The notes below the pieces were generated by a model. The model was not told the origin of the DNA and did not search any database. It saw only the letters and a program-made list of their open reading frames with translations. Of a stretch of 64,000 bases of DNA, positions 8,256 to 16,684 are shown piece by piece. The DNA comes from Nocardioides daejeonensis (GTDB lineage: Bacteria > Actinomycetota > Actinomycetes > Propionibacteriales > Nocardioidaceae): assembly GCF_003194585.1 (NCBI RefSeq), contig NZ_QHKZ01000003.1:434001-498000 (forward strand). Reading direction: 5' to 3'. Both the position numbers and the translations under genes were made by a program. Each line of letters begins with the position of its first letter. Within the stretch, counting starts at the first letter, position 1.

Positions 8256-8340
8256 TTCCCCGCCCAAGCGGGGAACTTGTCGCTTGTAGGCCGTAGCTAC
8301 AGCACACAAGCGTGAGTTTCCCCGCCCGGGCGGGGAAACT
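8256..8340. repeat. Compound palindromic intergenic element
   Basis: Three nested inverted repeats follow the iclR-type gene: TTCCCCGC-CCAA-GCGGGGAA (8256-8275); a hairpin with arms CGCTTGT (8281-8287) and ACAAGCG (8306-8312) that also contains TGTAG/CTACA; and a perfect 26-bp palindrome at 8315-8340 centred on CCCGGG. The two outer hairpins share the CCCCGC/GCGGGG core, which suggests a REP-like element. It may also terminate the upstream transcript, but no T-run follows. Confidence 0.7.
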
Positions 8341-8365
8341 GACGAGCGCGGCTAGGCTCGGGCAG

Positions 8366-8707
8366 GTGCACCGGATCTTCACCACGAGCGTCGCGTCGGT
8401 CTATCCGCACTACCTGGCGAAGGTGGAGCGGAAGGGACGGACGAAGGCTGAGTTGGACGAGGTGATCTGCTGGCTGACCGGGTACGACGAGACTGAGCTG
8501 GCGCGGCGCCTTGCCGCCGGCACGACGTTCGAGGAGTTCTTCGCCGCTGCCCGGATCCACCCGAACGTCAGCCTGATCAAGGGTGTCGTCTGCGGGATCC
8601 GCGTCGAGGAGGTCGAGGACCCGTTGATGCAGCAGATCCGCTACCTCGACAAGCTGGTCGACGAGCTCGCTCGGGGCAAGGCGATGGGGAAGGTGCTGCG
8701 CGGCTGA
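8366..8707 (+). CDS. DUF2200 family protein
   Basis: 113 aa from a GTG at 8366. The sequence begins [20 protein letters not shown], the usual start of DUF2200 proteins, so the longer in-frame version beginning in the palindrome at 8312 is rejected. The family is small, cytosolic, widespread and of unknown function; the central [15 protein letters not shown] motif and [25 protein letters not shown] helix are intact. It stands alone between repeat elements and has no evident link with the catabolic genes. Confidence 0.85.
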   Translation: MHRIFTTSVASVYPHYLAKVERKGRTKAELDEVICWLTGYDETELARRLAAGTTFEEFFAAARIHPNVSLIKGVVCGIRVEEVEDPLMQQIRYLDKLVDELARGKAMGKVLRG

Positions 8708-8808
8708 GCTCCGGGCTGCCGCGTCGTCCAGACTGCCGCGTGCTCCGGGCTGCACCGTCGTCCAGACTGCCGCGTGCTCCGGGGCTGCCGCGTCGTCCAG
8801 GCTGCCGT
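8708..8808. repeat. 34-bp tandem repeat, three copies
   Basis: Units at 8708-8741, 8742-8775 and 8776-8808 begin GCTCCGGGCTGC and end CTGCCGCGT; copies differ at only a few positions and the last is one base short. It lies just after the DUF2200 stop and before the convergent SDR. Noncoding as far as can be seen. Confidence 0.8.
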
Positions 8809-8883
8809 GAGCACACCGCTGCCTGGTGCGGCGCTGGTGTCGAAAGACGCGTCACAGCCTGGCGAAGCGACCCGAACCCCGCG

Positions 8884-9855
8884 TTACCGCCCGTCTGTGG
8901 AGGCGGAGGAGGCGGCCGAGACGAGCTCCTCGCTGAGCGCCCAGAGCGCGGTGGCGCGCTCGGGGTCGGTGGCGGAGGGACGAACGTCGGAGGAGACGGC
9001 ACAGTCGGCGAGGTAGAGCCCGCCGCGGCCGTCGAGTTCGGGGGTGGTGGCTGCCCACACGCTGGTCGCGGCACCCTGGGCGGGGGTCGCGAAGGTCATC
9101 CTCCGCGGCGGCTCCTCGACCGACACCGACGAGGAGCCAGAGGGCGCCGTGGAGGCGGAGCTCGCGAGCCGCACCATCTCCTTGAAGTCGTCGCGGTCCA
9201 TGTGGCGGGCGAGGTCGGTGGCGACGGTGCCGGGGTGCACAGCGAAGGAGCGGACCCCAGCGGCCCGCCAGCGCCGGTCGGCCTCGACCGTGAAGAGGAT
9301 GTTGGCGCTCTTCGCTGCGCCATACGCCGCGAACTTGTCGTAGTCGCGTCGGCGCCAGTCGACGTCGCCCAGCTCCACCTCGCCCAGGCGGTGACCTGCG
9401 GAGGAGAGGTTGACGATCCGCGAGCCGTCGCCCAGCAGGGGGCGCAGGGCGGTGGTGAGCGCGAAGTGGCCGAGGTGGTTGGTGCCGAACTGAAGCTCGT
9501 GCCCCTGAGCCGTGCGCAACAGCGGCGTGAACATCACCCCGGCGTTGTTGATCAGCACGTCGATCCGCTCCACGAGCCCGGCGAGCTCGACGGCACCCCG
9601 GCCGACAGAGACGAGGTCGGCGAGGTCCAGCTCCACCGTGTGCACCAGGGCGGTCGCCACCTCGGCCACCCGCGCCCGCGCCGCCGACAGACGCTCCGCA
9701 TCGCGACCGGCCAGGACCGTCGAGGCCCCAGCCGCGGCAAGTGCGTACGCCGTCTCCAGGCCCATGCCGGTGGTGGCACCGGTGACCACCACGGTCCGGC
9801 CGGTGAGGTCGACACCGTCCAACAGCCGAACGAGCGCCGGATCGAGCGAGCTCAC
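8884..9855 (-). CDS. Short-chain dehydrogenase/reductase (WW-oxidoreductase/retinol DH-like)
   Basis: 323 aa. Cofactor motif TGATTGMG (about residues 25-32), NNAG, and catalytic YGAAK in the classical order; the long C-terminus is typical of the retinol-dehydrogenase-like SDR subgroup. The start is the GTG at 9855, which overlaps the upstream carboxylase stop as GTGA. It is the last gene of the 15645-to-8884 operon. NAD(P)-dependent alcohol/ketone interconversion is expected; the substrate is unknown. The 3' end faces the tandem repeat at 8708-8808. Confidence 0.87.
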   Translation of the reverse strand: MSSLDPALVRLLDGVDLTGRTVVVTGATTGMGLETAYALAAAGASTVLAGRDAERLSAARARVAEVATALVHTVELDLADLVSVGRGAVELAGLVERIDVLINNAGVMFTPLLRTAQGHELQFGTNHLGHFALTTALRPLLGDGSRIVNLSSAGHRLGEVELGDVDWRRRDYDKFAAYGAAKSANILFTVEADRRWRAAGVRSFAVHPGTVATDLARHMDRDDFKEMVRLASSASTAPSGSSSVSVEEPPRRMTFATPAQGAATSVWAATTPELDGRGGLYLADCAVSSDVRPSATDPERATALWALSEELVSAASSASTDGR

Positions 9856-11459
9856 GGCAGCCCACCGACGTGAGCGACCGGCGCGACCGGCTCCGCCTGG
9901 CGCCCCCGAGCCAGACGCAGCGCGTCGATCACGGCGTTGCGCAGCTCCCGCGGATCGATCACGTCGTCGTACGTCGCCGAGGAGGCGAGTCGCCATGGTC
10001 CCGCAGCCTCGTTGGCGACCAGCGCCTGCTTGGTCTGCTCGTCGGCCCCGGAGGTGGCGCCGCCGACCGCGGCCGGGATGCCACCGAGCGTGGCGCCGGG
10101 GAAGGCAAGCGAGACGGTCTGCCCGCCGTAGGCGTTCTGTCCCATCACCGAGCTGCCGAAGCCGAAGGCCTTGCGCAGCGTGACATGGATCTTGGGCACG
10201 GTCGTGCGGTGCTGCGCCGCGAAGAAGCGGGCCGCGGAGCGGAGGATCCCGGCACGTTCGGAGACGCTTCCCGCAAGGACGCCGGGATTGTCGGCCAACT
10301 GCAGCAACGGCAGGTGGAAGGCGGTGACGTGCTCGACGAACCGTGCCCCCTTCTCCGCCGCCGCCACGTCGATGGCGCCGGCCAGCACCGACGGCTGGTT
10401 GGCGACGATCGCGACCGGCTCGCCCTGGATGCGGCCCACTGCGGTGATCAGGGAGCGCCCATAGTCCGGGGAGAGCTCCAACAGGCTGTCCGCGTCGACG
10501 AGGTCCGCAAGGACCAGGCGCATGTCGTAGGGCTGCCGGTCGTTCGGCGGCACGACGTCGAGGATCCCCTCGAGGAGCCGGCGCCCGGGCGCCCCCGCCT
10601 GCACCGGCGGTCGCTGCCATGCGTTGGAGGGAAGGTGGCCGAGCCAGCGCCGAACCACGGCAACGGCCTGCGCCTGATCGTCGACCACCAGCTGGGCCAG
10701 CCCACTGGCCCCGGCATGTACGTCGACGCCCCCCAGCTGCTCCTTCGTCACCGTCTCGCCCAGCGCGGCCTTCACCAGCGGCGGACCGGCGGTGAAGAGC
10801 GAGGCGTCGCCGCGCACCATCACCGTCAGGTCGGAGAGCGGCGCAGCGAGGGCGCCGTGGCCGGCCGACGGTCCGGTCACGATCGCCACGGTCGGCACCA
10901 GCCCCGAAAGCTCCACCAGCGCCTGCAGGTCGTTGGGGGCGGGCCGATGCGGATGCAGCTGGTTCGTGGCCCGGTGGCCGGCACCCTCAAGGAAGAGCAC
11001 CAGCGGACACAGCTCGCGACGGGCCAGCTCGGCGAGCCGGGCGCGCTTGCTCGCCGCAGCCACTCCGATGGACCCGCCGGCAACCGTGAAGTCCTCCGAC
11101 CCGACCAGCACCGGTCGGCCGTCGATGGTGCCCGAGCCGGCTACGAACGCGTCGGCCGGAGTGTCGGCGTCACCGGCAAGCAGGCCGAGCTCGGTGAAGC
11201 TGCCCACATCCAGCAACGCGGCGATCCGGGCACGCGCGTCGAGACGGCCGCTGCGGCGTACCTTGTCGAGCTTCTCGGGCCCACCCATCCGGCGGGCCTG
11301 CTCACGGCGCCGCTCCAGGCCTGCCAGCAGCGGCTCCCAGGCGTCCCGGTGCTCGCTCGACCCCGTCTGGCTCGCTCGCTGACGCTCGCTCGGCACGGGT
11401 TGGCTCGCTCGCTGACGCTCACTCGGCACGGGTTGGCTCGCTCGCTGACGCTCACTCAC
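9852..11459 (-). CDS. Acyl-CoA carboxylase carboxyltransferase (beta) subunit
   Basis: 535 aa from a GTG at 11459 that overlaps the upstream ligase stop (GTGA). Carboxyltransferase N and C domains are recognisable: RRSGRLDARARIAALLDVGSF, the AHGALAAPLSDLTVMV region, then GRIQGEPVAIVANQP, and the C-terminal IDPRELRNAVIDAL. Such subunits transfer CO2 from biotin to an acyl-CoA. No biotin carboxylase/BCCP gene lies in the window, so an alpha subunit must come from elsewhere. The first 36 residues are three near-identical 11-residue repeats (SERQRASQPVP) encoded by a 33-bp tandem repeat; this tail is not part of the family and may be a recent expansion. True initiation could lie inside it. Confidence 0.85.
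   Translation of the reverse strand: MSERQRASQPVPSERQRASQPVPSERQRASQTGSSEHRDAWEPLLAGLERRREQARRMGGPEKLDKVRRSGRLDARARIAALLDVGSFTELGLLAGDADTPADAFVAGSGTIDGRPVLVGSEDFTVAGGSIGVAAASKRARLAELARRELCPLVLFLEGAGHRATNQLHPHRPAPNDLQALVELSGLVPTVAIVTGPSAGHGALAAPLSDLTVMVRGDASLFTAGPPLVKAALGETVTKEQLGGVDVHAGASGLAQLVVDDQAQAVAVVRRWLGHLPSNAWQRPPVQAGAPGRRLLEGILDVVPPNDRQPYDMRLVLADLVDADSLLELSPDYGRSLITAVGRIQGEPVAIVANQPSVLAGAIDVAAAEKGARFVEHVTAFHLPLLQLADNPGVLAGSVSERAGILRSAARFFAAQHRTTVPKIHVTLRKAFGFGSSVMGQNAYGGQTVSLAFPGATLGGIPAAVGGATSGADEQTKQALVANEAAGPWRLASSATYDDVIDPRELRNAVIDALRLARGRQAEPVAPVAHVGGLP
11368..11459. repeat. 33-bp tandem repeat within the carboxylase 5' end
   Basis: Two full units (11368-11400, 11401-11433) and a 26-bp partial (11434-11459), each starting TGGCTCGCTCGCTGACGCTC. 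The length is a multiple of three, so copy number changes keep the carboxyltransferase frame. The repeat also contains the coupled GTGA junction with the upstream ligase. Confidence 0.85.
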
Positions 11460-13072
11460 GGGAGCACCACCTGACGCCGGTTCACCTTGCCGGTGGCATT
11501 GCGCGGCAGCTCCTCGGTCGTGACTCGCCATCGTGTCGGCACCTTGTAGCGTGCCAGCCGCTCCCGCAGGAACTCGCGCAGCTCCTCCTCGCTGCAGGCA
11601 CCGTCCGGGTCGACCACGACGACCGCACTGACCGCCTGGCCGAAGTCGGCATCCGGGACGCCGAGCACGATGCACTCCCGCACCGACGGGTGTGTGACCA
11701 GCTGCGCCTCCACCTCAGCGGGATAGACGTTCTCCCCGCCCCGGATGATCAGGTCGGACCGACGCGACGCGATGCGCAGCTGGCCGTCGCGCATGCTGCC
11801 GAGGTCCCCAGTACGGAACCAGCCGTCATCGGTGTGCGCCTCCATCGTGGCCCCCGGGTCACGCCAGTAGCCGAGCATCATGTGGACGCCGCGCAGATGG
11901 ATCTCCCCTTCCACGCCGTCGGCCACCGGGTTCCCGTCGGCGTCGCGCACCTGCACCTGCTGGGTGGGCACGGGACGGCCCACCGTCTCCGGGTCGGCAG
12001 CCAGTTCGGCCGCGGTCGCGAGGGTCGCCGCCGTCGACGATTCGGTGAGCCCGTACGTCGTGCCCAGCGACTGGCCGGCAGCCGGGAGGGCCTCCCGCAA
12101 CCGCTGCTTGAGACTCGGCGAAGACGGTGCGCTGCCTACCGAGATGGTGCGCAACGAGGAGAGGTCGTACGCCGACAGGTCGGCCTCGACGAGCCGCGAC
12201 AGCATCGTCGGCACGGCTCCCCAGTTGGTCACCCGCTCCTGCTCGATCAGCCGCAGCACACGGTCGATGTCGAACTTCCCCTCGTGGATCACGGCGGTGT
12301 CACCGACCGCCATCCGCACGACGGCGAGGTTGTGCAGCGCCGCGATGTGGAAGAGCGGCGTCACCAGCAGGTAGCGACGATCCGTCTGCGGGTGACCGAG
12401 CTCGGCCGCCACCGCGTCGTTGAGCAGGTGGAACCAGACTGCCGCCACGACGTTGCGGTGCGAGTGGGTGGCGCCCTTCGGTCGCCCCGTGGTGCCGGAG
12501 GTGAAGAAGATGACCGCAGGATCGTCCTCGGCCACCTTCACCTCGGGCAGGTCAGCGCCCCGGAACTCCTCGATCAGCCGCGGCACGTCGTCCTCGATGG
12601 CGAGCAGCGGCACCTCCGACTCGCCGAGCACGCGGCGGCGCGGGTCATCGGCGATGACCACGGCCGGCTCGGTGAGGTCGAGCGCATGGGCGAGCTCCGG
12701 AGCAGCGCCCATCGCGTTCATGCCGACCGTCACGGCACCGAGCGCCGTGGTCGCCCAGAAGACCATCACCCACTCGGGCGAGTTGGCGGCGCAGATCGCG
12801 ACGCGGTCGCCAGGTTGCACGCCGTACCGGTCCCGAAGTGCGGTGGCCAGCGCGGCCACCCGGGAGAGGTGCTCGGCGAAGGTGAGCCGCAACCGCGGCG
12901 TCACCAGGTACTCACGGTCACCGAACTCCAGCGAGCGACGTAGCAGCTCGCCCACGGAACGCTCACGGTGGGAGAAGACCTCGAGGTCGTGGCCGAGCAC
13001 GTCCTCCAGACCGATCTCGAAGGGGGCACCGAGCGCGGTCAGCCGAGCAACGACTTCGTCTCGTGTGGTCAT
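11456..13072 (-). CDS. AMP-dependent acyl-CoA synthetase (FadD-like)
   Basis: 538 aa. ANL-superfamily motifs: P-loop-like FFTSGTTGRPKGATHSH (about residues 178-194), YGLTESSTA, the RTGDLG motif, and C-terminal Lys in LPRNATGKVNRR. The ATG at 13072 has AAGGAAAG 8-10 nt upstream. It activates a carboxylic acid as acyl-adenylate and then thioester. It is clearly paralogous to the ligase at 47880-49538 (shared HSHRN, WGAVPTM and LKQRLREALP stretches). It lies between the carboxylase gene and an SDR in an operon ending in a thiolase, consistent with activation before beta-oxidation-like steps. Confidence 0.88.
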   Translation of the reverse strand: MTTRDEVVARLTALGAPFEIGLEDVLGHDLEVFSHRERSVGELLRRSLEFGDREYLVTPRLRLTFAEHLSRVAALATALRDRYGVQPGDRVAICAANSPEWVMVFWATTALGAVTVGMNAMGAAPELAHALDLTEPAVVIADDPRRRVLGESEVPLLAIEDDVPRLIEEFRGADLPEVKVAEDDPAVIFFTSGTTGRPKGATHSHRNVVAAVWFHLLNDAVAAELGHPQTDRRYLLVTPLFHIAALHNLAVVRMAVGDTAVIHEGKFDIDRVLRLIEQERVTNWGAVPTMLSRLVEADLSAYDLSSLRTISVGSAPSSPSLKQRLREALPAAGQSLGTTYGLTESSTAATLATAAELAADPETVGRPVPTQQVQVRDADGNPVADGVEGEIHLRGVHMMLGYWRDPGATMEAHTDDGWFRTGDLGSMRDGQLRIASRRSDLIIRGGENVYPAEVEAQLVTHPSVRECIVLGVPDADFGQAVSAVVVVDPDGACSEEELREFLRERLARYKVPTRWRVTTEELPRNATGKVNRRQVVLP

Positions 13073-13107
13073 GGGGCTCTTTCCTTGCGTTCTCGGTTCG
13101 ATGGCCA

Positions 13108-13932
13108 TCAGCGGATAGTGAGCTGACCGCCGTCGATGTTCCACGCCTGGCCGGTCACCCACGCCGCCTGGTCGCTGGCGAGGAAGACAGCCGCATGGGC
13201 CACCTCGGTCGGCTCGCCGACACGCTGCAGAGGCAGGTTGGCGCGCACGTAGGCCTGCCAGGTGTCGTGGTCCCAGTCGTCGAGACGACTCGTGCCGGTG
13301 ACTCCCGGGCAGAGCGCGTTGACGCGAACGCCGGACGGGCCGAGTTCCTTCGCCGTCGACGACGTGAGCGACTGCAGGCCGGCCTTCGAGGCGGAGTACG
13401 CCCCGGTGCCCGGGCCGCCCAGCTTCCCGCCGATCGAGGAGATGTTGATGATCGCGCCGCCGTTCCCGCTGTCGGCCATCACCCGGCCGAAGGCGCGCGT
13501 CATCAGGAACGGACCCCGCAGGTTGATCCGGATCACCCGGTCCCACGCCTCGATGTCGAGGTCCAGCACAGGCACGCGGTCGCCGCCGCGGGAGGCAGCG
13601 GCGTTGTTGACCAGCACGTCGACGCGGCCGAACTCGGCGAGCGTACGGTCGCGCAGCGTCTCTACCGCCTCGGCGTCGGAGACGTCCGAGATCACCGGGA
13701 GCGCACGGCGCCCGAGCGCCCGCACCTCCTCGGCGACCTGCTCGATGTCGCGCCAGCCCACCTCCTGCTCGTCGGCGGGGTACGTCGACGGGTCGCGTCC
13801 GGTGCCGGTGAGCACCACGTCGCAGCCGGCGCGTGCCAGCTCGACCGCGATCGAGCGCCCGATCGAGCGCATCCGCCCGGCTCCGGTGACCACTGCCACC
13901 TTGCCGTCCAGTCCGGTGAGTGCATAGGTCAT
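13108..13932 (-). CDS. Short-chain dehydrogenase/reductase
   Basis: 274 aa classical SDR with TGAGRMRSIG cofactor motif, NNAA, SS, YSASK and the C-terminal NIDGGQLTIR. The cofactor loop carries an insert after the first glycine motif (RMRSIGR) and a roughly 12-residue insertion near residues 45-60. ATG overlaps the upstream thioesterase stop as ATGA. Likely oxidises a hydroxyacyl-CoA or ring hydroxyl in this operon; the substrate cannot be assigned from sequence. Confidence 0.87.
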   Translation of the reverse strand: MTYALTGLDGKVAVVTGAGRMRSIGRSIAVELARAGCDVVLTGTGRDPSTYPADEQEVGWRDIEQVAEEVRALGRRALPVISDVSDAEAVETLRDRTLAEFGRVDVLVNNAAASRGGDRVPVLDLDIEAWDRVIRINLRGPFLMTRAFGRVMADSGNGGAIINISSIGGKLGGPGTGAYSASKAGLQSLTSSTAKELGPSGVRVNALCPGVTGTSRLDDWDHDTWQAYVRANLPLQRVGEPTEVAHAAVFLASDQAAWVTGQAWNIDGGQLTIR

Positions 13933-14513
13933 CGAGCTACCTCCACGAAGAGTCCCGTTGCTTCTACGGTGGGTTCACCGTCATGGCTGATCCATCCGCG
14001 TGCGGTGTGCTTGCGCCCGGCCGAGCGGACGATCTCGCCGAAGAGCTCGAGCGGCTGGTCGAGCGGCGTACGACGCACGTAGCGGATCTCCAGGGTTCCG
14101 GTGACGGCCCGGTAGCCGTTGGCCTGCATCATCGTGCCGAGCACACAGTCCATGAGGTGTGCGGCGTAGCCCCCGTGCAGCGAGTCGGCCGGGCCCTCGT
14201 GGATGGCGTTCGCCTCCAGCCGACCGCGAGCGGTGGTGCCCTCGAACGTCATGTCGAAGGGGATCGCCATCGGGTTGTAGGCGAAGGAGCGCCAGGGGAC
14301 GCCGTTCGCCTTGGCCTTGGCCGGGCCGTCGAAGCCGGCGCGAAGCACGCGGTCCCGGCGGCCGACCCCGAGACGAGCTGCCAGCGCGTCGATCTCGGCA
14401 CGGGCCGCAGCGACCTCCTCAGGTGGGAGCTCCGTGGTGCCCACGGCAAGCATCAGGTCCCGGGTCGAGAGCACCAGCTCTCCCACCGCGGCCCGCTGAG
14501 CCTCGTCGTCCAT
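13929..14513 (-). CDS. PaaI-type hot-dog thioesterase
   Basis: 194 aa. The C-terminal hot-dog domain carries the PaaI/4HBT features HEGPADSLHGGYAAHLMD followed by TGTLEIRYVRRTPL. The N-terminal 70 residues are helical and less typical. ATG at 14513 fits the overlap pattern: 1 nt after the thiolase stop, and its own stop overlaps the SDR start. Such enzymes hydrolyse acyl- or arylacyl-CoA and may release stalled intermediates. Substrate unknown. Confidence 0.83.
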   Translation of the reverse strand: MDDEAQRAAVGELVLSTRDLMLAVGTTELPPEEVAAARAEIDALAARLGVGRRDRVLRAGFDGPAKAKANGVPWRSFAYNPMAIPFDMTFEGTTARGRLEANAIHEGPADSLHGGYAAHLMDCVLGTMMQANGYRAVTGTLEIRYVRRTPLDQPLELFGEIVRSAGRKHTARGWISHDGEPTVEATGLFVEVAR

Positions 14514-14514
14514 G

Positions 14515-15645
14515 TCAGATCCTCTCGATGATGGCGCCGGTGGCCTGAGCGCCACCAGTGCAGATGGCGACCAGACCGAACTGCGCATCGCGGCGCTCCA
14601 GTTCGTCGATCACGTTGGCGATCAGGCGGATGCCGGTCGATCCGACCGGGTGGCCGATCGCGATGGCTCCGCCGTTGACGTTGAGGCGCTCCGGGTCGAC
14701 GCCGTGCACCTGCGCGAACGACATCGGCACGGCCGCGAACGCCTCGTTGACCTCGAAGACCTCGATGTCCTTCACCGTCAACCCGCTCCTGGCGAAGAGC
14801 CGCTCCCCGGCCCGCACCGGACCGTCGAGCAAGTAGCGCGGCTCGCCGCCGACCAAGGTCTGCGCCACCATGCGAGCCCGCGGACGCAGGCCGAGCGCGT
14901 GCGCCTTCTCCTCGCTCATCAGCACCGCGGCCGTCGCGCCGTCGGAGATCTGTGAGGAGGTGCCGGCGGTGTGCAGTCCGCCCTCGCGGATCGTACGCAG
15001 ACCGGCCAGCGCATCGAGGCTGGTCTCGCGCAGCCCCTCATCACGATCGAAGGTCCGGCCGTCGGGCAGGGTGACGGGCAGGATCTGGCGGTCCAGCCGG
15101 CCGGCGTCCCACGCATCCCGGGCACGCTGCTGGGAGCGGAGACCGAAGGCGTCGAGATCGGACCGGCTGAGACCACGGCGCTCCGCGATCCGATCGGCGC
15201 CCTCGAACTGGGCGGGCAGGTCGACCTCCCAGCTCTCCGGGCGCGGCTTGCCGACCTCGCCGAGGTTGGAGAGCAGCGGCACCCGGGTCATCGCCTCGAC
15301 ACCGCACGCCAGGCCGACCTCGATCTGGCCGGCCGCGATCTGCGCCGCGAGCAGGGTGACGGAGTGCTGGGCGGAGCCGCACTGCACGTCGATCGTGGTC
15401 ACGCCGGTCTCCTCCGGCAGCCCGGCATGCAGCCAGGCGAAGCGCGCCACGTTTCCGGACTGCTCCCCTGCTTGCGTCACACAGCCGCCGATCACCTGCT
15501 CCACAGCGGTCGGGTCGAGGCCGACCCGGTCGAGTGCGGCCCGCTGGGTGTGGGCCAGAAGGTCGACCGCGTGGATGTCGGCCAACGCTCCACCCCTCTT
15601 GCCGTAGGGGGTACGAGCGGCATCGACGATCACCGGGTGCGACAT
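14515..15645 (-). CDS. Thiolase (acetyl-CoA acyltransferase, FadA5/FadA6-like)
   Basis: 376 aa with all thiolase residues: nucleophile Cys89 (DVQCGSAQ), the NEAFAAVP loop, GHPVGSTG with the catalytic His, and C-terminal Cys in ICTGGAQATG. The ATG at 15645 has AGGAG 6 nt upstream. It is the first gene of the operon running down to 8884, divergent from the LLM operon. It cleaves a beta-ketoacyl-CoA with CoA. Closely related to the thiolase at 33377-34519, which differs at the C-terminal glycine loop. Confidence 0.9.
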   Translation of the reverse strand: MSHPVIVDAARTPYGKRGGALADIHAVDLLAHTQRAALDRVGLDPTAVEQVIGGCVTQAGEQSGNVARFAWLHAGLPEETGVTTIDVQCGSAQHSVTLLAAQIAAGQIEVGLACGVEAMTRVPLLSNLGEVGKPRPESWEVDLPAQFEGADRIAERRGLSRSDLDAFGLRSQQRARDAWDAGRLDRQILPVTLPDGRTFDRDEGLRETSLDALAGLRTIREGGLHTAGTSSQISDGATAAVLMSEEKAHALGLRPRARMVAQTLVGGEPRYLLDGPVRAGERLFARSGLTVKDIEVFEVNEAFAAVPMSFAQVHGVDPERLNVNGGAIAIGHPVGSTGIRLIANVIDELERRDAQFGLVAICTGGAQATGAIIERI

Positions 15646-15737
15646 GGGAACTCCTGGGACGGTGGGGCTGGTGCCTCCGCACCGTAGGGAGTGGCCGAGG
15701 CCGCCTCTGAGCGCGATCCCGGCAGGTGAAACTGCCC

Positions 15738-15757
15738 GGTTCCGGCTACCGGGAACG
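15738..15757. promoter_or_regulatory. Inverted-repeat operator GGTTCC...GGGAAC
   Basis: GGTTCC-GGCTACC-GGGAACG lies in the 151-bp gap between the thiolase operon (-) and LLM operon (+). A near-identical element occurs at 49630-49650 between another ligase and an SDR, also divergent. A shared regulator is inferred. Confidence 0.5.
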
Positions 15758-15796
15758 CAACCGGGGCAGGCCGAGCGGCTCCCTAGGGTCGCGTGC

Positions 15797-16684
15797 ATGA
15801 AGTACGCCGTCATCGCACCCGTCGCTGCCAACGTCACCGCCGACCCAGAGTGGATGACGGCCTTCGCCCAGCACGTCGAGGCGTGCGGCTTCGAGTCGCT
15901 CGTCGCGGTCGAGCACGCCGTCGTGGTCAGCAGGTACTCCAGCGAGTACCCCTACGACGCCTCCGGCAAGATGGAGCTCGCCGACGACCAGGTCATCCCC
16001 GACCCGCTCGACCTGATGGCCTTCCTGGCCGCCAAGACGACGACGCTGGGCCTGGCGACCGGCGTCCTGGTGCTTCCCCACCACCACCCGGTGGTGCTCG
16101 CCAAGCGGCTCGCCACCATCGACGTCCTCTCCGGCGGCCGGCTCCGCGTGTGTGCTGGCATGGGGTGGATGAAGGAGGAGATCGAGGCCAGCGGCGTCGA
16201 CTTCGCCACGCGCGGCCGGCGTGCGGACGAGCAGTTGCAGGTGCTGCGAGCGCTGTGGGCCGACACCTCGCCCGAGGGCGCTGACTTCGACGGGGAGTTC
16301 TTCCGCTTCGACAACGCAATGAGCTACCCCAAGCCGGTGCAGCGCGGCGGTGTGCCGCTGCACATCGGCGGTCACTCCAAGGCGGCGGCGCGACGCGCGG
16401 GCCGGTACGGCGACGGGTTGCAGCCGCTCGGCGTCATGGGTGAGCAGCTCGCCGAGATCGTCGACCTGATGCGCCGGACCGCCGACGAGGCGGGTCGCGA
16501 CGCCGACGCCCTGGAACTGTCGCTGGGTCACCTGGTAGCGAAGATCGACCTCGCACGCGCCGAGAAGCTGGCCGCTCAGGGGGCCGACCGGATCGTGCTG
16601 GCGATGACGCCCACTGCGGACCTGCGGCAGGCCAAGGACGAGCTCAGCGCGTGCGCGGAGCGTCTGGAGCTGACCGCGCCGTGA
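15797..16684 (+). CDS. LLM class F420-dependent oxidoreductase
   Basis: 295 aa (beta/alpha)8 luciferase-like fold. Recognisable blocks: TTTLGLATGVLVLPHHHPVVLAKRLAT, the SGGRLRVCAGMGWMKEE segment and the PLHIGGHSKAAARRAGRYGDG flavin/F420 region, matching the TIGR03619-like F420 subgroup. Actinobacteria use F420H2 in such enzymes; hydride transfer or Baeyer-Villiger-type oxidation of a ketone are both possible. Start ATG at 15797 begins the conserved first strand. First gene of a tightly overlapping operon. Confidence 0.87.
   Translation: MKYAVIAPVAANVTADPEWMTAFAQHVEACGFESLVAVEHAVVVSRYSSEYPYDASGKMELADDQVIPDPLDLMAFLAAKTTTLGLATGVLVLPHHHPVVLAKRLATIDVLSGGRLRVCAGMGWMKEEIEASGVDFATRGRRADEQLQVLRALWADTSPEGADFDGEFFRFDNAMSYPKPVQRGGVPLHIGGHSKAAARRAGRYGDGLQPLGVMGEQLAEIVDLMRRTADEAGRDADALELSLGHLVAKIDLARAEKLAAQGADRIVLAMTPTADLRQAKDELSACAERLELTAP

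Noticed and set aside
11368..11459. CRISPR or minisatellite outside genes
   Set aside because: The repeat is contiguous without spacers and lies in frame in the carboxyltransferase 5' end.
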